Both the position numbers and the translations under genes were made by a program. A stretch of 26,839 nucleotides of DNA from Candidatus Bipolaricaulota bacterium (GTDB lineage Bacteria; Bipolaricaulota; Bipolaricaulia; RBG-16-55-9), in the NCBI GenBank assembly GCA_027021605.1, contig JALUUA010000273.1, positions 1 to 26,839 on the forward strand. Reading direction: 5' to 3'. This document shows, piece after piece, positions 1 to 6,619 of the stretch. Every line of letters starts with the position of its first letter. The stretch's first letter is position 1. The notes under the pieces were generated by a model, which saw only the letters and a list, made by a program, of their open reading frames with translations, had not been told where the DNA came from and did not search any database.

Positions 1-1
1 G

Positions 2-559
2 GGACACGCGGTCCGCTCGGGGTTGCTGCTCCTTTGGGTCACCCAAGATGCGGCCCACGTCCTCCCGTTCCCCAAGCTCCATCTGCGCCTCCAGGCACCG
101 GCGGAATGGGGATGGATGCGAAGGTTCCTCGACGGCCGGGTGGTCCTCCACCGGGAGGACGGTCCGGCGGCCGAGTGGGCCGACGGGAGCGGCTTCTACT
201 TCTGGCGGGGGCAGCGGGTTCCCCGGGAGATGATCACGGACCCGTTGTCGATACGGATTTCGGACATCCTGCAACAGCGGAACGCGGAGGTCCGTCGGGC
301 GATGATCGAGCGCAAGGGACCCGCCCGGTTCCTCCGCGAGGCGGACGCGAAGAAGCGCGACCAAAGCGAGTGGGGAACGCTCTACGAGGTGGCCATTCCC
401 GGAGGAGGGGAGCGCTGGGTCATGCTGGAGGTGACCTGCCCCAGCACGGGGCGCACCCACCTGCTGCGCGTCCCACCCTGGATGCGGAGCGCCAAGCAGG
501 CCGTCGCCTGGACGTTCGATTGCGACGCCCGGGCGTACAGGCCCGCCTTGGAGACGTGA
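2..559 (+). CDS. DUF6745 family protein, 3' part (runs off left edge)
   Basis: The reading frame is open back to the window edge without a convincing start; an in-frame TTG at 23 has no ribosome binding site, so I treat this as the C-terminal 185 or so residues of a longer gene. Recognisable family features are LHREDGPAAEWADG, the F-Y-F-W-R-G-Q-R-V-P block, RNAEVRRAMIERKG, and the C-terminal LLRVPPWMRSAKQAVAWTF. These match what I recall of the DUF6745 family, whose members are usually around 400 residues and occur beside predicted small-molecule or leucine-rich-repeat proteins in various bacteria. No biochemical function is known to me. The gene ends in TGA, which starts a run of ATGAG repeats. 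A fresh start at TTG 23, giving a short protein, cannot be excluded without the upstream sequence. Confidence 0.7.
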   Translation, partial: GHAVRSGLLLLWVTQDAAHVLPFPKLHLRLQAPAEWGWMRRFLDGRVVLHREDGPAAEWADGSGFYFWRGQRVPREMITDPLSIRISDILQQRNAEVRRAMIERKGPARFLREADAKKRDQSEWGTLYEVAIPGGGERWVMLEVTCPSTGRTHLLRVPPWMRSAKQAVAWTFDCDARAYRPALET

Positions 560-580
560 GATGAGATGAGATGAGATGAG
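557..580. repeat. ATGAG pentanucleotide tandem repeat
   Basis: Four perfect tandem ATGAG units preceded by a partial TGAG. The partial unit contains the stop codon of the DUF6745 gene. Slippage in this run could not alter the upstream protein, because the stop comes first. Confidence 0.9.
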
Positions 581-620
581 AAGCGCCTACCCCAAGGGCC
601 GAAGTGGGACCCGTTCCGCA

Positions 621-705
621 GCGATACCTCGAAGCGGCGGTCGCCGCCTCTCCCCCTTTTCCCCACAGGAGCCACCGCCTGCAGGGTACGGAGTCGAGGT
701 ATCGC
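621..705. repeat. 12-bp perfect inverted repeat with inner hairpins
   Basis: GCGATACCTCGA (621-632) is an exact reverse complement of TCGAGGTATCGC (694-705). Inside lie GGCGG-TCG-CCGCC (636-648) and CAGG/CCTG (666-669/678-681). This is the first of two long inverted repeats in the otherwise gene-free interval 560-960. I see no coding potential with a ribosome binding site there. It could be half of a structured RNA or a decayed mobile element. Confidence 0.6.
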
Positions 706-755
706 GGGATCGCCCACCCAATTCAACCCCAACCCGTCCCGTCCCCCTTGGCGAA

Positions 756-860
756 GAGGCCCGACTGCGAGGCCCCACCTCCGAGCGGCCTACGGCCCGG
801 TGGCACGCCGTCCAAGCAAGAGGGACGGCGGCTCGGAAGGCAGCTTGGCAGTCGGGCCTC
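756..860. other. Putative structured RNA or element closed by a 13-bp inverted repeat
   Basis: GAGGCCCGACTGC (756-768) pairs perfectly with GCAGTCGGGCCTC (848-860). Nested inside are CCGAGC (781-786) with GCTCGG (831-836), CGCCGTCC (806-813) with GGACGGCG (823-830), and GGCC-TAC-GGCC (787-797). Together they give a branched fold of about 105 nt that can form on either strand. It is followed on plus by an unbroken 38-nt pyrimidine tract (862-899). It matches no RNA family I can name. It might be a small RNA, a transcription-end structure for the upstream gene, or a degenerate element. Confidence 0.45.
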
Positions 861-909
861 ATCTCCCCCCCTTCTTCTCCTTCCCCTTCCCCTTCTCCCA
901 TCGTTCCAT

Positions 910-938
910 TTGGCACCCCTTCCCGATGGGGCTATACT
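910..938 (+). promoter_or_regulatory. Sigma70-type promoter of the acyl-CoA dehydrogenase gene
   Basis: TTGGCA (910-915), a 17-bp spacer, then TATACT (933-938), each hexamer 5/6 to consensus. Transcription would begin near 945, immediately before the ribosome binding site AAGGAGG (946-952), so the leader is only about 15 nt. Confidence 0.7.
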
Positions 939-960
939 CCCACCGAAGGAGGCGACGGCG

Positions 961-2169
961 ATGGACTTTGCACCGCCACCCCGCGTGAAAGCGTTGCTCC
1001 CCCGCGTGCGGGAGTTCCTACGGCAAGAGATCTACCCCCTGGAGCGGGATTTTCTGCAGAAGCCCTTTCGCGAGCTGGAGCCCCTCTTAGAGCAAAAGCG
1101 CAGGCTTGCCCAGAACGAAGGACTTTGGGCCCCGTCCCTGCCCCAGGAGTACGGCGGGATGGGCCTTTCGCTGTTGGAGTTCGCCTTCTTGAGTGAGGAG
1201 CTGGGGACCACGCCCCTGGGGCATTATGCGCTCAATTGCCAGGCCCCCGACATCGGGAACATGGAGCTCTTGCTGCAGCACGGCTCTCCCGAACAAAAGG
1301 AGCGTTTCCTCAAGCCCCTGGTTCGGGGCGAAATTCGAAGTTGCTTCTCCATGACGGAGCCGGACTGCCCCGGCTCGAACCCCGTCTGGCTTACGACGAC
1401 CGCCCGCAGGGAGGGCGACGCCTACGTCATCCACGGGCGCAAGTGGTTTACGTCTTCGGCCGACGGGGCGGCCTTCGCGGTGGTCATGGCCCTCACCAAC
1501 CCCGACGCCAAGAGCCCCCACGAGCGGGCCAGTCTCCTCATCGTGCCCACGGACGCCCCGGGCTTTCGGCTCGTGAGAAACATCCCCGTGATGGGTCACG
1601 TGGGCGAGGGCTGGGCGAGCCACGCCGAAGTTGTATACGAGAACTGCCGGGTGCCCATAGAAAACCGCATCGGCCCGGAGGGAGCGGGCTTCCGGCTGGC
1701 CCAGGAGCGCCTCGGTCCGGGGAGGATTCACCACTGCATGCGCTGGCTCGGCATCTGCAAGCGGGCCTTTGAGCTGATGTGTGCGTATGCGGCCAAGCGC
1801 GAGCTTGCGCCCGGAAAGCCCTTGGGAACGAGGCAGATCGTGCAGCGGTGGATCGCCCAAAGCCGGGCCGAGATCCACGGGGCGCGGCTCATGGTCCTGC
1901 ACGCCGCCTGGCGCATCGAACAGGAGGGGGCCTACGCCGCCCGCGAGGAGATCTCGCTGATTAAGTTTACCGTGGCTCACGTGCTCCAGCGGGTTTTGGA
2001 TCGGGCGATCCAAGTCCACGGGGGTCTGGGGGTCACGGACGAGACGCCGCTGGCGTTCTGGTATCGCATGGAGCGGGCCGCGCGCATCTACGACGGCCCC
2101 GACGAGGTCCACCAGACCGTCGTGGCCCGGAGGATCTTGAGGGAATATGGGCTGTCGGTCAACGGATAA
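961..2169 (+). CDS. Acyl-CoA dehydrogenase, ACAD10/11-like
   Basis: A 402-residue FAD-dependent acyl-CoA dehydrogenase that would oxidise or rearrange an acyl-CoA in the cytoplasm. The N-terminal helical domain contains WAPSLPQEYGGMGLS (57-71). The flavin-binding middle region has SMTEPDCPGSNP (130-141) and the FAD-binding GRKWFTSSADGA (159-170). The C-terminal part has QVHGGLGVTDETPLAFWYR (351-369) and YDGPDEVH (377-384). In this subfamily Asp takes the place of the catalytic Glu of classical YEG-type enzymes. The ATG at 961 is chosen because AAGGAGG lies 8 nt upstream; the frame is open further upstream but shows no homology there. The downstream partner is an APH-fold kinase, the same pairing that is fused in eukaryotic ACAD10/11 and found as LvaC/LvaA in levulinate catabolism. 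The exact substrate is inferred, not shown. Confidence 0.9.
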   Translation: MDFAPPPRVKALLPRVREFLRQEIYPLERDFLQKPFRELEPLLEQKRRLAQNEGLWAPSLPQEYGGMGLSLLEFAFLSEELGTTPLGHYALNCQAPDIGNMELLLQHGSPEQKERFLKPLVRGEIRSCFSMTEPDCPGSNPVWLTTTARREGDAYVIHGRKWFTSSADGAAFAVVMALTNPDAKSPHERASLLIVPTDAPGFRLVRNIPVMGHVGEGWASHAEVVYENCRVPIENRIGPEGAGFRLAQERLGPGRIHHCMRWLGICKRAFELMCAYAAKRELAPGKPLGTRQIVQRWIAQSRAEIHGARLMVLHAAWRIEQEGAYAAREEISLIKFTVAHVLQRVLDRAIQVHGGLGVTDETPLAFWYRMERAARIYDGPDEVHQTVVARRILREYGLSVNG

Positions 2170-2265
2170 AGATCTGTCACGGGGAAATCTGCCAACGGAT
2201 GGAGAACGGATAAGCGGATGCATCGAGAGAGGGCCATCCGTTTATCCGTTTGACATCCGTTGACC
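2157..2265. repeat. AACGGAT repeat array forming nested dyads
   Basis: AACGGAT occurs at 2161, 2194 and 2205, and its complement ATCCGTT at 2236, 2244 and 2255. The core is a 16-nt arm (2205-2220) pairing with 2235-2250 with a single G-T mismatch around a 14-nt loop, enclosed by CAACGGATG (2193-2201) pairing with CATCCGTTG (2254-2262). An alternative arm, GGTCAACGGAT (2157-2167), can pair instead with 2255-2265. The array includes the dehydrogenase stop codon. It also contains a perfect TTGACA (2250-2255) that could serve as a -35 box for the downstream kinase, with only a weak TACGTT at 2271. No T-tract follows, so it is not a classical terminator. Confidence 0.75.
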
Positions 2266-2279
2266 GATCGTACGTTCTG

Positions 2280-3356
2280 ATGAACACGATGCTCGACCAA
2301 CCCGGCCCCGTCCGCCCCGGTGAGGAGCTGCCCCTCGAGCGCCTTGCGCCCTATCTCGCGGAGCGCCTGGGCGCGGAGGGCGAGCTCGTCGTGGAGCAGT
2401 TCCCCGCCGGGCACTCGAACCTCACGTACCTCCTGCGCTCGGGCGCTCAAGAGTTCGTGCTGCGGCGCCCGCCCTTCGGGGCCGAAAAGATTAAGAGGGG
2501 CCACGACATGGGGCGGGAGTACCGCATTCTCACGGGTCTCTCTCGGGTCTACCCCAAGGTCCCGAAGCCCCTGCTCTTCTGCGACGATCCCTCTATCATC
2601 GGAGCCCCCTTCTACGTGATGGAGCGCGTCCGGGGGGTGATCCTGCGACGGGAGCCGCCCCCGGGGATCGATCTTCAGCCGCCGCGGATGCGGGCGCTCT
2701 CCGAGGCGTTCATCGACAACTTGGCCGAGATCCACGGGCTCGACGTCGAGGCCGCCGGACTGCGGGATTTAGGCCACCCCCAGGGCTACGTCCGCCGCCA
2801 GATCGAGGGCTGGACGGAGCGCTACCGCCGCGCCCGCACGGACGAGATCCCCGAGATGGAGCGGGTCGCCCGCTGGCTCCGCGAGCGCCTGCCCCCCGAG
2901 CGGGGTGCGGCCCTCATCCACAACGACTACAAGTACGACAACCTCGTGCTCGACCCCCAAGATCTGAGCATCCGGGCCGTCCTGGACTGGGAGATGGCCA
3001 CCGTCGGCGATCCCCTCATGGACCTGGGCACCTCCCTGGGCTATTGGGTGGAGCCCGAAGACCCCGACGAACTTCAGGGGATTCGCTTTTGTCTTACGAC
3101 ACTTCCCGGCAACCTCACCCGGCGGGAGCTCGTCGAGCGCTACGCGGAGCGAAGCGGGCGCTTCCCTACCCTCACCCCCAAGGAGGCGCTCTTTTACTAC
3201 GTCTACGGTCTCTTCAAGATCGCGGTGATCGCGCAGCAGATCTACTTCCGCTACGTGCAGGGCTTCTCGCGAGACGAGCGCTTTGCGGCGTTGATCGAGG
3301 GCGTCCGGGCGCTGGCCCGGGCGGCCGAGCGGGCGATCCGGCGGGGGACTATTTGA
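2280..3356 (+). CDS. APH-fold phosphotransferase, ACAD10/11 N-domain-like (hydroxyacyl-CoA kinase candidate)
   Basis: A 358-residue kinase-like protein of the aminoglycoside phosphotransferase superfamily, cytoplasmic. The N-lobe carries FPAGHSNLTYLL (41-52), FVLRRPPFG (59-67) and GAPFYVMERV (108-117). The catalytic loop is ALIHNDYKYDNLVLD (211-225), with D216 as predicted base and N221 as metal ligand. The metal-binding aspartate follows in VLDWEMATVGDP (234-245). This pattern is the one seen in ACAD10/11 N-domains and LvaA rather than in antibiotic kinases, and the preceding gene is the matching dehydrogenase. Those relatives phosphorylate the hydroxyl of 4-hydroxyacyl-CoA. ATG 2280 is used (ATG 2289 is also possible); no clear ribosome binding site precedes either. 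The 3' end overlaps the convergent carbamate kinase gene by 8 nt. Family is secure; substrate is inferred. Confidence 0.87.
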   Translation: MNTMLDQPGPVRPGEELPLERLAPYLAERLGAEGELVVEQFPAGHSNLTYLLRSGAQEFVLRRPPFGAEKIKRGHDMGREYRILTGLSRVYPKVPKPLLFCDDPSIIGAPFYVMERVRGVILRREPPPGIDLQPPRMRALSEAFIDNLAEIHGLDVEAAGLRDLGHPQGYVRRQIEGWTERYRRARTDEIPEMERVARWLRERLPPERGAALIHNDYKYDNLVLDPQDLSIRAVLDWEMATVGDPLMDLGTSLGYWVEPEDPDELQGIRFCLTTLPGNLTRRELVERYAERSGRFPTLTPKEALFYYVYGLFKIAVIAQQIYFRYVQGFSRDERFAALIEGVRALARAAERAIRRGTI

Positions 3357-4314
3357 CCTTGACGATCGTCGTCCCCGCCCGGCCCTGAAGGGCCTCCACG
3401 GCCCGGGTGAGCGAGGCGATCACGGCGCGCTTCCCGCCGTTCTCTACAAACTTTACGGCGGCCTCCACCTTCGGCCCCATGCTCCCCGGCGGGAACTCCC
3501 CGGCCTCCAGATAGCGACGGGCCTCCTCCGCCGTCAGGCACTCCAGGTCGACCTGTTGGGGCGTGTCGTAATGGAGCGCCACGCGCTCGACGTCCGTGAG
3601 GATCAGCAGCGTCTCGGCACCCAGGGCCGTCGCCAGGCGCTCGGAGGCGAGGTCTTTGTCCACGACGGCCTCGACGCCCTCCAGGCCCCGGGGGGTCTCG
3701 ACGACGGGGACCCCGCCCCCGCCGCAGGCGATCGCCACGCAGCCCGCCTCCACCAGCCGCCGCACGCCGTCCTCCTCCACGACCCCAAGGGGCGCGGGCG
3801 AGGGCACCACCCGCCGGTAGGGCCGCTCGCCGTTTCCCACCCGTTTGAGCGCATACCCCTTGGTCCGGCGAAGCTCCTCGGCTTCTTGTTCGGAGTAGAA
3901 GGGCCCCACGGGCTTGGTGGGCTCTGCAAACGCGGGGTCCCGGGGGTCCACGAGCACCTGGGTGACGACCGTGACCACCGGGGTCGCCAACCCCCGCTCC
4001 TTGAGGGCGCTCTCGAGGGCCTGCTGCAGGAGGTACCCGATCTGCCCCTGGGTCATGGCCACGCAGACGTCCAGGGGCTGCGGCGGCACCCAGCGCTTGG
4101 CCTCCTCCTGTTGAATGAGGAGGTGGCCCACCTGGGGGCCGTTGCCGTGGGTGAGGACGACCTCTGCCCCTTCGGCGAGGATCTGGGCGATCTGCCGGGC
4201 GCTCTCGCGGAGGGCTTGGCGCTGGGGCTGGGCGCGGGCCTCCCCCCGGCCCTCCGGGGGGGCGAGGGCGTTGCCCCCCAGCGCAATGACGATCCGATCC
4301 GGGATGCGGTTCAT
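3349..4314 (-). CDS. arcC: Carbamate kinase
   Basis: A 321-residue amino-acid-kinase-family enzyme that catalyses carbamoyl phosphate + ADP = ATP + carbamate + ..., giving ATP from arginine or purine breakdown or acting in reverse. Visible hallmarks are the N-terminal IVIALGGNAL, LTHGNGPQVGHLL, and the PGSMGPKVEAAV block near the C-terminus. Also present are CVAMTQGQIGYLLQQAL, ACGGGGVPV, AVVDKDLASERLA and LLILTDVERVAL. The length is usual for ArcC. The start ATG is preceded by AAGGAG (4323-4328) and an extended -10 promoter. No arginine deiminase or ornithine transcarbamylase gene lies in the window, so the source of carbamoyl phosphate is unknown. It follows pyruvate kinase in the same direction, but it has its own promoter 55 nt or less downstream of that gene's stop. 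Confidence 0.95.
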   Translation of the reverse strand: MNRIPDRIVIALGGNALAPPEGRGEARAQPQRQALRESARQIAQILAEGAEVVLTHGNGPQVGHLLIQQEEAKRWVPPQPLDVCVAMTQGQIGYLLQQALESALKERGLATPVVTVVTQVLVDPRDPAFAEPTKPVGPFYSEQEAEELRRTKGYALKRVGNGERPYRRVVPSPAPLGVVEEDGVRRLVEAGCVAIACGGGGVPVVETPRGLEGVEAVVDKDLASERLATALGAETLLILTDVERVALHYDTPQQVDLECLTAEEARRYLEAGEFPPGSMGPKVEAAVKFVENGGKRAVIASLTRAVEALQGRAGTTIVKVK

Positions 4315-4341
4315 GGGACAGACTCCTTGGCTTTTGAGGGC

Positions 4342-4350
4342 ATTATAGCA
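4342..4350 (-). promoter_or_regulatory. Extended -10 promoter of arcC
   Basis: On the minus strand this reads TGCTATAAT, a consensus TGn-TATAAT extended -10 element. It has no good -35 box at 16-18 bp, as is common for extended -10 promoters. It lies between the pyk stop codon and the arcC ribosome binding site. Confidence 0.6.
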
Positions 4351-4369
4351 CGGCAGAGCGCGGTCGGCG

Positions 4370-5788
4370 CTACAGGCGCTCGACCCGGATGAGGTTCGTC
4401 GTGCCGGGGACGCCGAAGGGAACGCCGGCCGTGACGACCACCGTCGCCCCCTTCTTGAGCCCCAGGGCCCGAGCCGCGGCCTCGATCGAGCGCTGGAGGA
4501 CCTCCTCGGTGTCGTCCGTGTCCCGCTCGATGCAGAGGGGATGGACGCCCCAGACCAACGCCAGCTTGTTGCGCACCCGCTCGGAGTACGTCACGGCCAC
4601 GATGGGCAGCCGCGGGCGGAACTTGGCCACCAGCTTGGCCGTCGAGCCCGAGGTCGTCGAGGGGAGGATCGCGTCGGCCCCGATCTGCTCCGCGATCTGG
4701 CAGGCCGACTCCCCGATGGCCTCCGTGATCGAGACGCGCTCCTCGTGGTATTTGTGATAGACGGAGGGATGGCGCTCGATCCGCCGGGCGATGCGGGACA
4801 TGACCCGCACGACCTCCACGGGGTACTTCCCGACGGCCGTCTCCTCGGAGAGCATCACGGCGTCGGTGCCGTCGAGGATGGCGTTGGCCACGTCCGTCAC
4901 CTCCGCCCGGGTGGGGAGCGGGTTCTCCACCATGGAGCGGAGCATCTGGGTGGCGATGATCACGGGCACCCCGGCCCGGTTGCACTTCTGCACGATCTCC
5001 TTTTGCAGCAGCGGGACCTCCTCGAGGGGCATCTCCACCCCGAGGTCCCCGCGGGCGACCATCACCCCGTCGGCGGCTTTAATAAGGGAGTCGATGTTCC
5101 GGACGGCCTCGCGCGACTCGATCTTGGCGATCACCTCGATCCCCCCGTCGCCCAGGAGCCGGCGGATCGCCTCGATGTCGTGGGCGTCGCTCACGAACGA
5201 GGCGGCCAGGAAGTCCACCCCCAGCTCGGCGGCGAAGCGGACGTCCTCGTCGTCCCGGGCGGCCACGGGGATCTCCGCCCCGGGGACGCTGACGCGCTTG
5301 CGGCTCCCCAGCTTCCCCCTGCTGAGCGCCCGGCAGCGGGTCTCCCCCCGGTCGGGGTCGACCGCGACGACCTCCAAGCGGGTCTCGCCGCCCGCGAGCA
5401 GCACCTCCATGCCGGGGCGGACGTACCGCGAGAAGCCCTCGCAGTCGATGGGGACCCGTCGGTTCTCGAGAGCGGCCTCGTCGGCCTCTACGGCTCCTTC
5501 GACGAAGACGACCTCGTCGCCCTCCCGCAGCTCGAGGTCCCGGGGGAGGCGGCCGGTGCGCACCGCGCGGCCGGGGGTGTCGGCCATCACCGCGACGGCC
5601 TCCCCCAGCTCGTGGGCGACCCGGCGCACCCGCTCGACCGTCTCCCGGTGCTCCTCGGGGCTGCCGTGGGAGAGGTTGAGCCGCGCGACGTTCATCCCCG
5701 CCTCCACGAGCGCCTTAAGGGTCGCCTCGTCCCGGGAGGCCGGGCCCAGCGTGACCACGATCTTCGTCCGCTTGTTCGCGCGCGCCAT
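4370..5788 (-). CDS. pyk: Pyruvate kinase
   Basis: A 472-residue glycolytic enzyme converting phosphoenolpyruvate and ADP to pyruvate and ATP. The start at 5788 gives the standard N-terminus MARANKRTKIVVTLGPASRD. The frame is open for about 147 more codons upstream, but that stretch has no homology and lies over the divergent dctQ start region. Landmarks in order are MNVARLNLSHG, the B-domain (about residues 70-165), VIAKIESREAVRN with the catalytic Lys, VMVARGDLGVEMP, VIIATQMLRSM, NAILDGTDAVMLSEETAVGKYP, and a C-terminal regulatory-type domain with STTSGSTAKLVAKFRP and GVPFGVPGTTNLIRV. The ribosome binding site is poor. A weak TACACT box (5814-5819, minus strand) could be the -10. The gene is divergent from the TRAP operon. 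Confidence 0.96.
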   Translation of the reverse strand: MARANKRTKIVVTLGPASRDEATLKALVEAGMNVARLNLSHGSPEEHRETVERVRRVAHELGEAVAVMADTPGRAVRTGRLPRDLELREGDEVVFVEGAVEADEAALENRRVPIDCEGFSRYVRPGMEVLLAGGETRLEVVAVDPDRGETRCRALSRGKLGSRKRVSVPGAEIPVAARDDEDVRFAAELGVDFLAASFVSDAHDIEAIRRLLGDGGIEVIAKIESREAVRNIDSLIKAADGVMVARGDLGVEMPLEEVPLLQKEIVQKCNRAGVPVIIATQMLRSMVENPLPTRAEVTDVANAILDGTDAVMLSEETAVGKYPVEVVRVMSRIARRIERHPSVYHKYHEERVSITEAIGESACQIAEQIGADAILPSTTSGSTAKLVAKFRPRLPIVAVTYSERVRNKLALVWGVHPLCIERDTDDTEEVLQRSIEAAARALGLKKGATVVVTAGVPFGVPGTTNLIRVERL

Positions 5789-5881
5789 CGGATCGGTCGG
5801 TCCGGAGGGGATAAGTGTAATCCCCGCGCCCGGAGGGCGCCAGTCCCCCCACCCGCCCGTCCCTCCCCGCCCCGACCCCAT

Positions 5882-5910
5882 TTGCCTTGGGCGGGAAAAG
5901 ACGCTACAAC
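5882..5910 (+). promoter_or_regulatory. Candidate promoter of dctQM
   Basis: TTGCCT (5882-5887), a 17-bp spacer and TACAAC (5905-5910), each 4/6 to consensus, in the pyk/dctQ divergent gap (5789-5980). The rest of the gap is a GGGAC/GGGAA-type simple repeat (5941-5978) that also supplies the ribosome binding site of dctQ. Confidence 0.4.
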
Positions 5911-5980
5911 GATAAAAACCCCGGGTGCAGCGGTGGGCAGGGAACGGGACGGGACGGGAAGGGAAGGGAGGAAGGGAGCC

Positions 5981-6619
5981 GTGCGGATCCTGGAGCGCTT
6001 CGTGCGGGTGGTGGACGCCCTCAGCGAGGGGACCGGGCGGATCGTGATGTGGCTGGCTCTCGCCATGGTCCTCCTGACCTCGTACAACGTCTTCGAGCGC
6101 TACGCGTTGGGGCGGAACACCACGTATTTGATCGAGCTGAATTGGCACTTCTACTCCGTGATCTTCCTGCTGGGGGCGGCCTACACCCTCAAGCACGACG
6201 GCCACGTCCGGGTGGACATGCTCTATCACAAGCTCGGCTCGCGCGGGAGGGCGTGGGTCAACCTCCTGGGCTCCCTCTTCTTCCTCCTGCCCCTGGCCGG
6301 GTTCCTCATCTGGGGGACGCTCTGGTCGAAGTACGGGGGCTTTGAGAACAGCTTCGTCGGGCGCTCTTGGCGGTTTTGGGAGCGCTCCCCCGACCCCGGC
6401 GGGCTTCCGGCCCGCTACCTCCTAAAGACGATGATCCCCGTAGGGTTCGCGCTCCTGGCCCTCCAGGGGCTGGCCGAGGCCGCCCGCAACGCCCTCTTCC
6501 TCCTGCAAACCCGACCCCCGGGGCCGCCCCCCGCTCCGGGCGCTCCGGAACCCGAACCCGACTCCGACTCCGACCCCGACCCCGACCCCAAACCCGAACC
6601 CCCCCGGGAGGCGGCCTAA
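5981..6619 (+). CDS. dctQ: TRAP transporter small membrane subunit (DctQ)
   Basis: A 212-residue inner-membrane protein of the tripartite ATP-independent periplasmic transporter family. Four hydrophobic segments are visible: around IVMWLALAMVLLTSYNVF, HFYSVIFLLGAAYTL, WVNLLGSLFFLLPLAGFLIW and MIPVGFALLALQGLAEAA. The family-typical LIELNWHFYSVIFLLGAAYTL and HVRVDMLY are present. The GTG at 5981 is chosen because AAGGGAGG lies 9 nt upstream and the N-terminus then fits the family. The C-terminus is a 25-residue Pro/Asp/Glu/Ser run encoded by a CCCGAC-like simple repeat, which is unusual for DctQ and may be disordered in the cytoplasm. The stop codon TAA is directly followed by the dctM start codon. 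Confidence 0.9.
   Translation: MRILERFVRVVDALSEGTGRIVMWLALAMVLLTSYNVFERYALGRNTTYLIELNWHFYSVIFLLGAAYTLKHDGHVRVDMLYHKLGSRGRAWVNLLGSLFFLLPLAGFLIWGTLWSKYGGFENSFVGRSWRFWERSPDPGGLPARYLLKTMIPVGFALLALQGLAEAARNALFLLQTRPPGPPPAPGAPEPEPDSDSDPDPDPKPEPPREAA

Noticed and set aside
820..860. SRP RNA-like sequence (CGGAAGGCAGC)
   Set aside because: Only a short resemblance to the 4.5S tetraloop region; the flanking pairing and symmetric loop of SRP RNA are absent.
604..960. N-terminal extension of the acyl-CoA dehydrogenase by 119 codons
   Set aside because: The stretch lacks homology, runs through the inverted-repeat region and the promoter, and a good ribosome binding site marks ATG 961.
2280..3356. Aminoglycoside resistance kinase
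   Set aside because: The fold is shared, but motifs and the adjacent dehydrogenase fit the ACAD10/11 and LvaA group.
4541..5980. Long plus-strand open frame continuing into dctQ
   Set aside because: It is antisense to pyruvate kinase, and its translation has biased composition without homology; dctQ starts at 5981.
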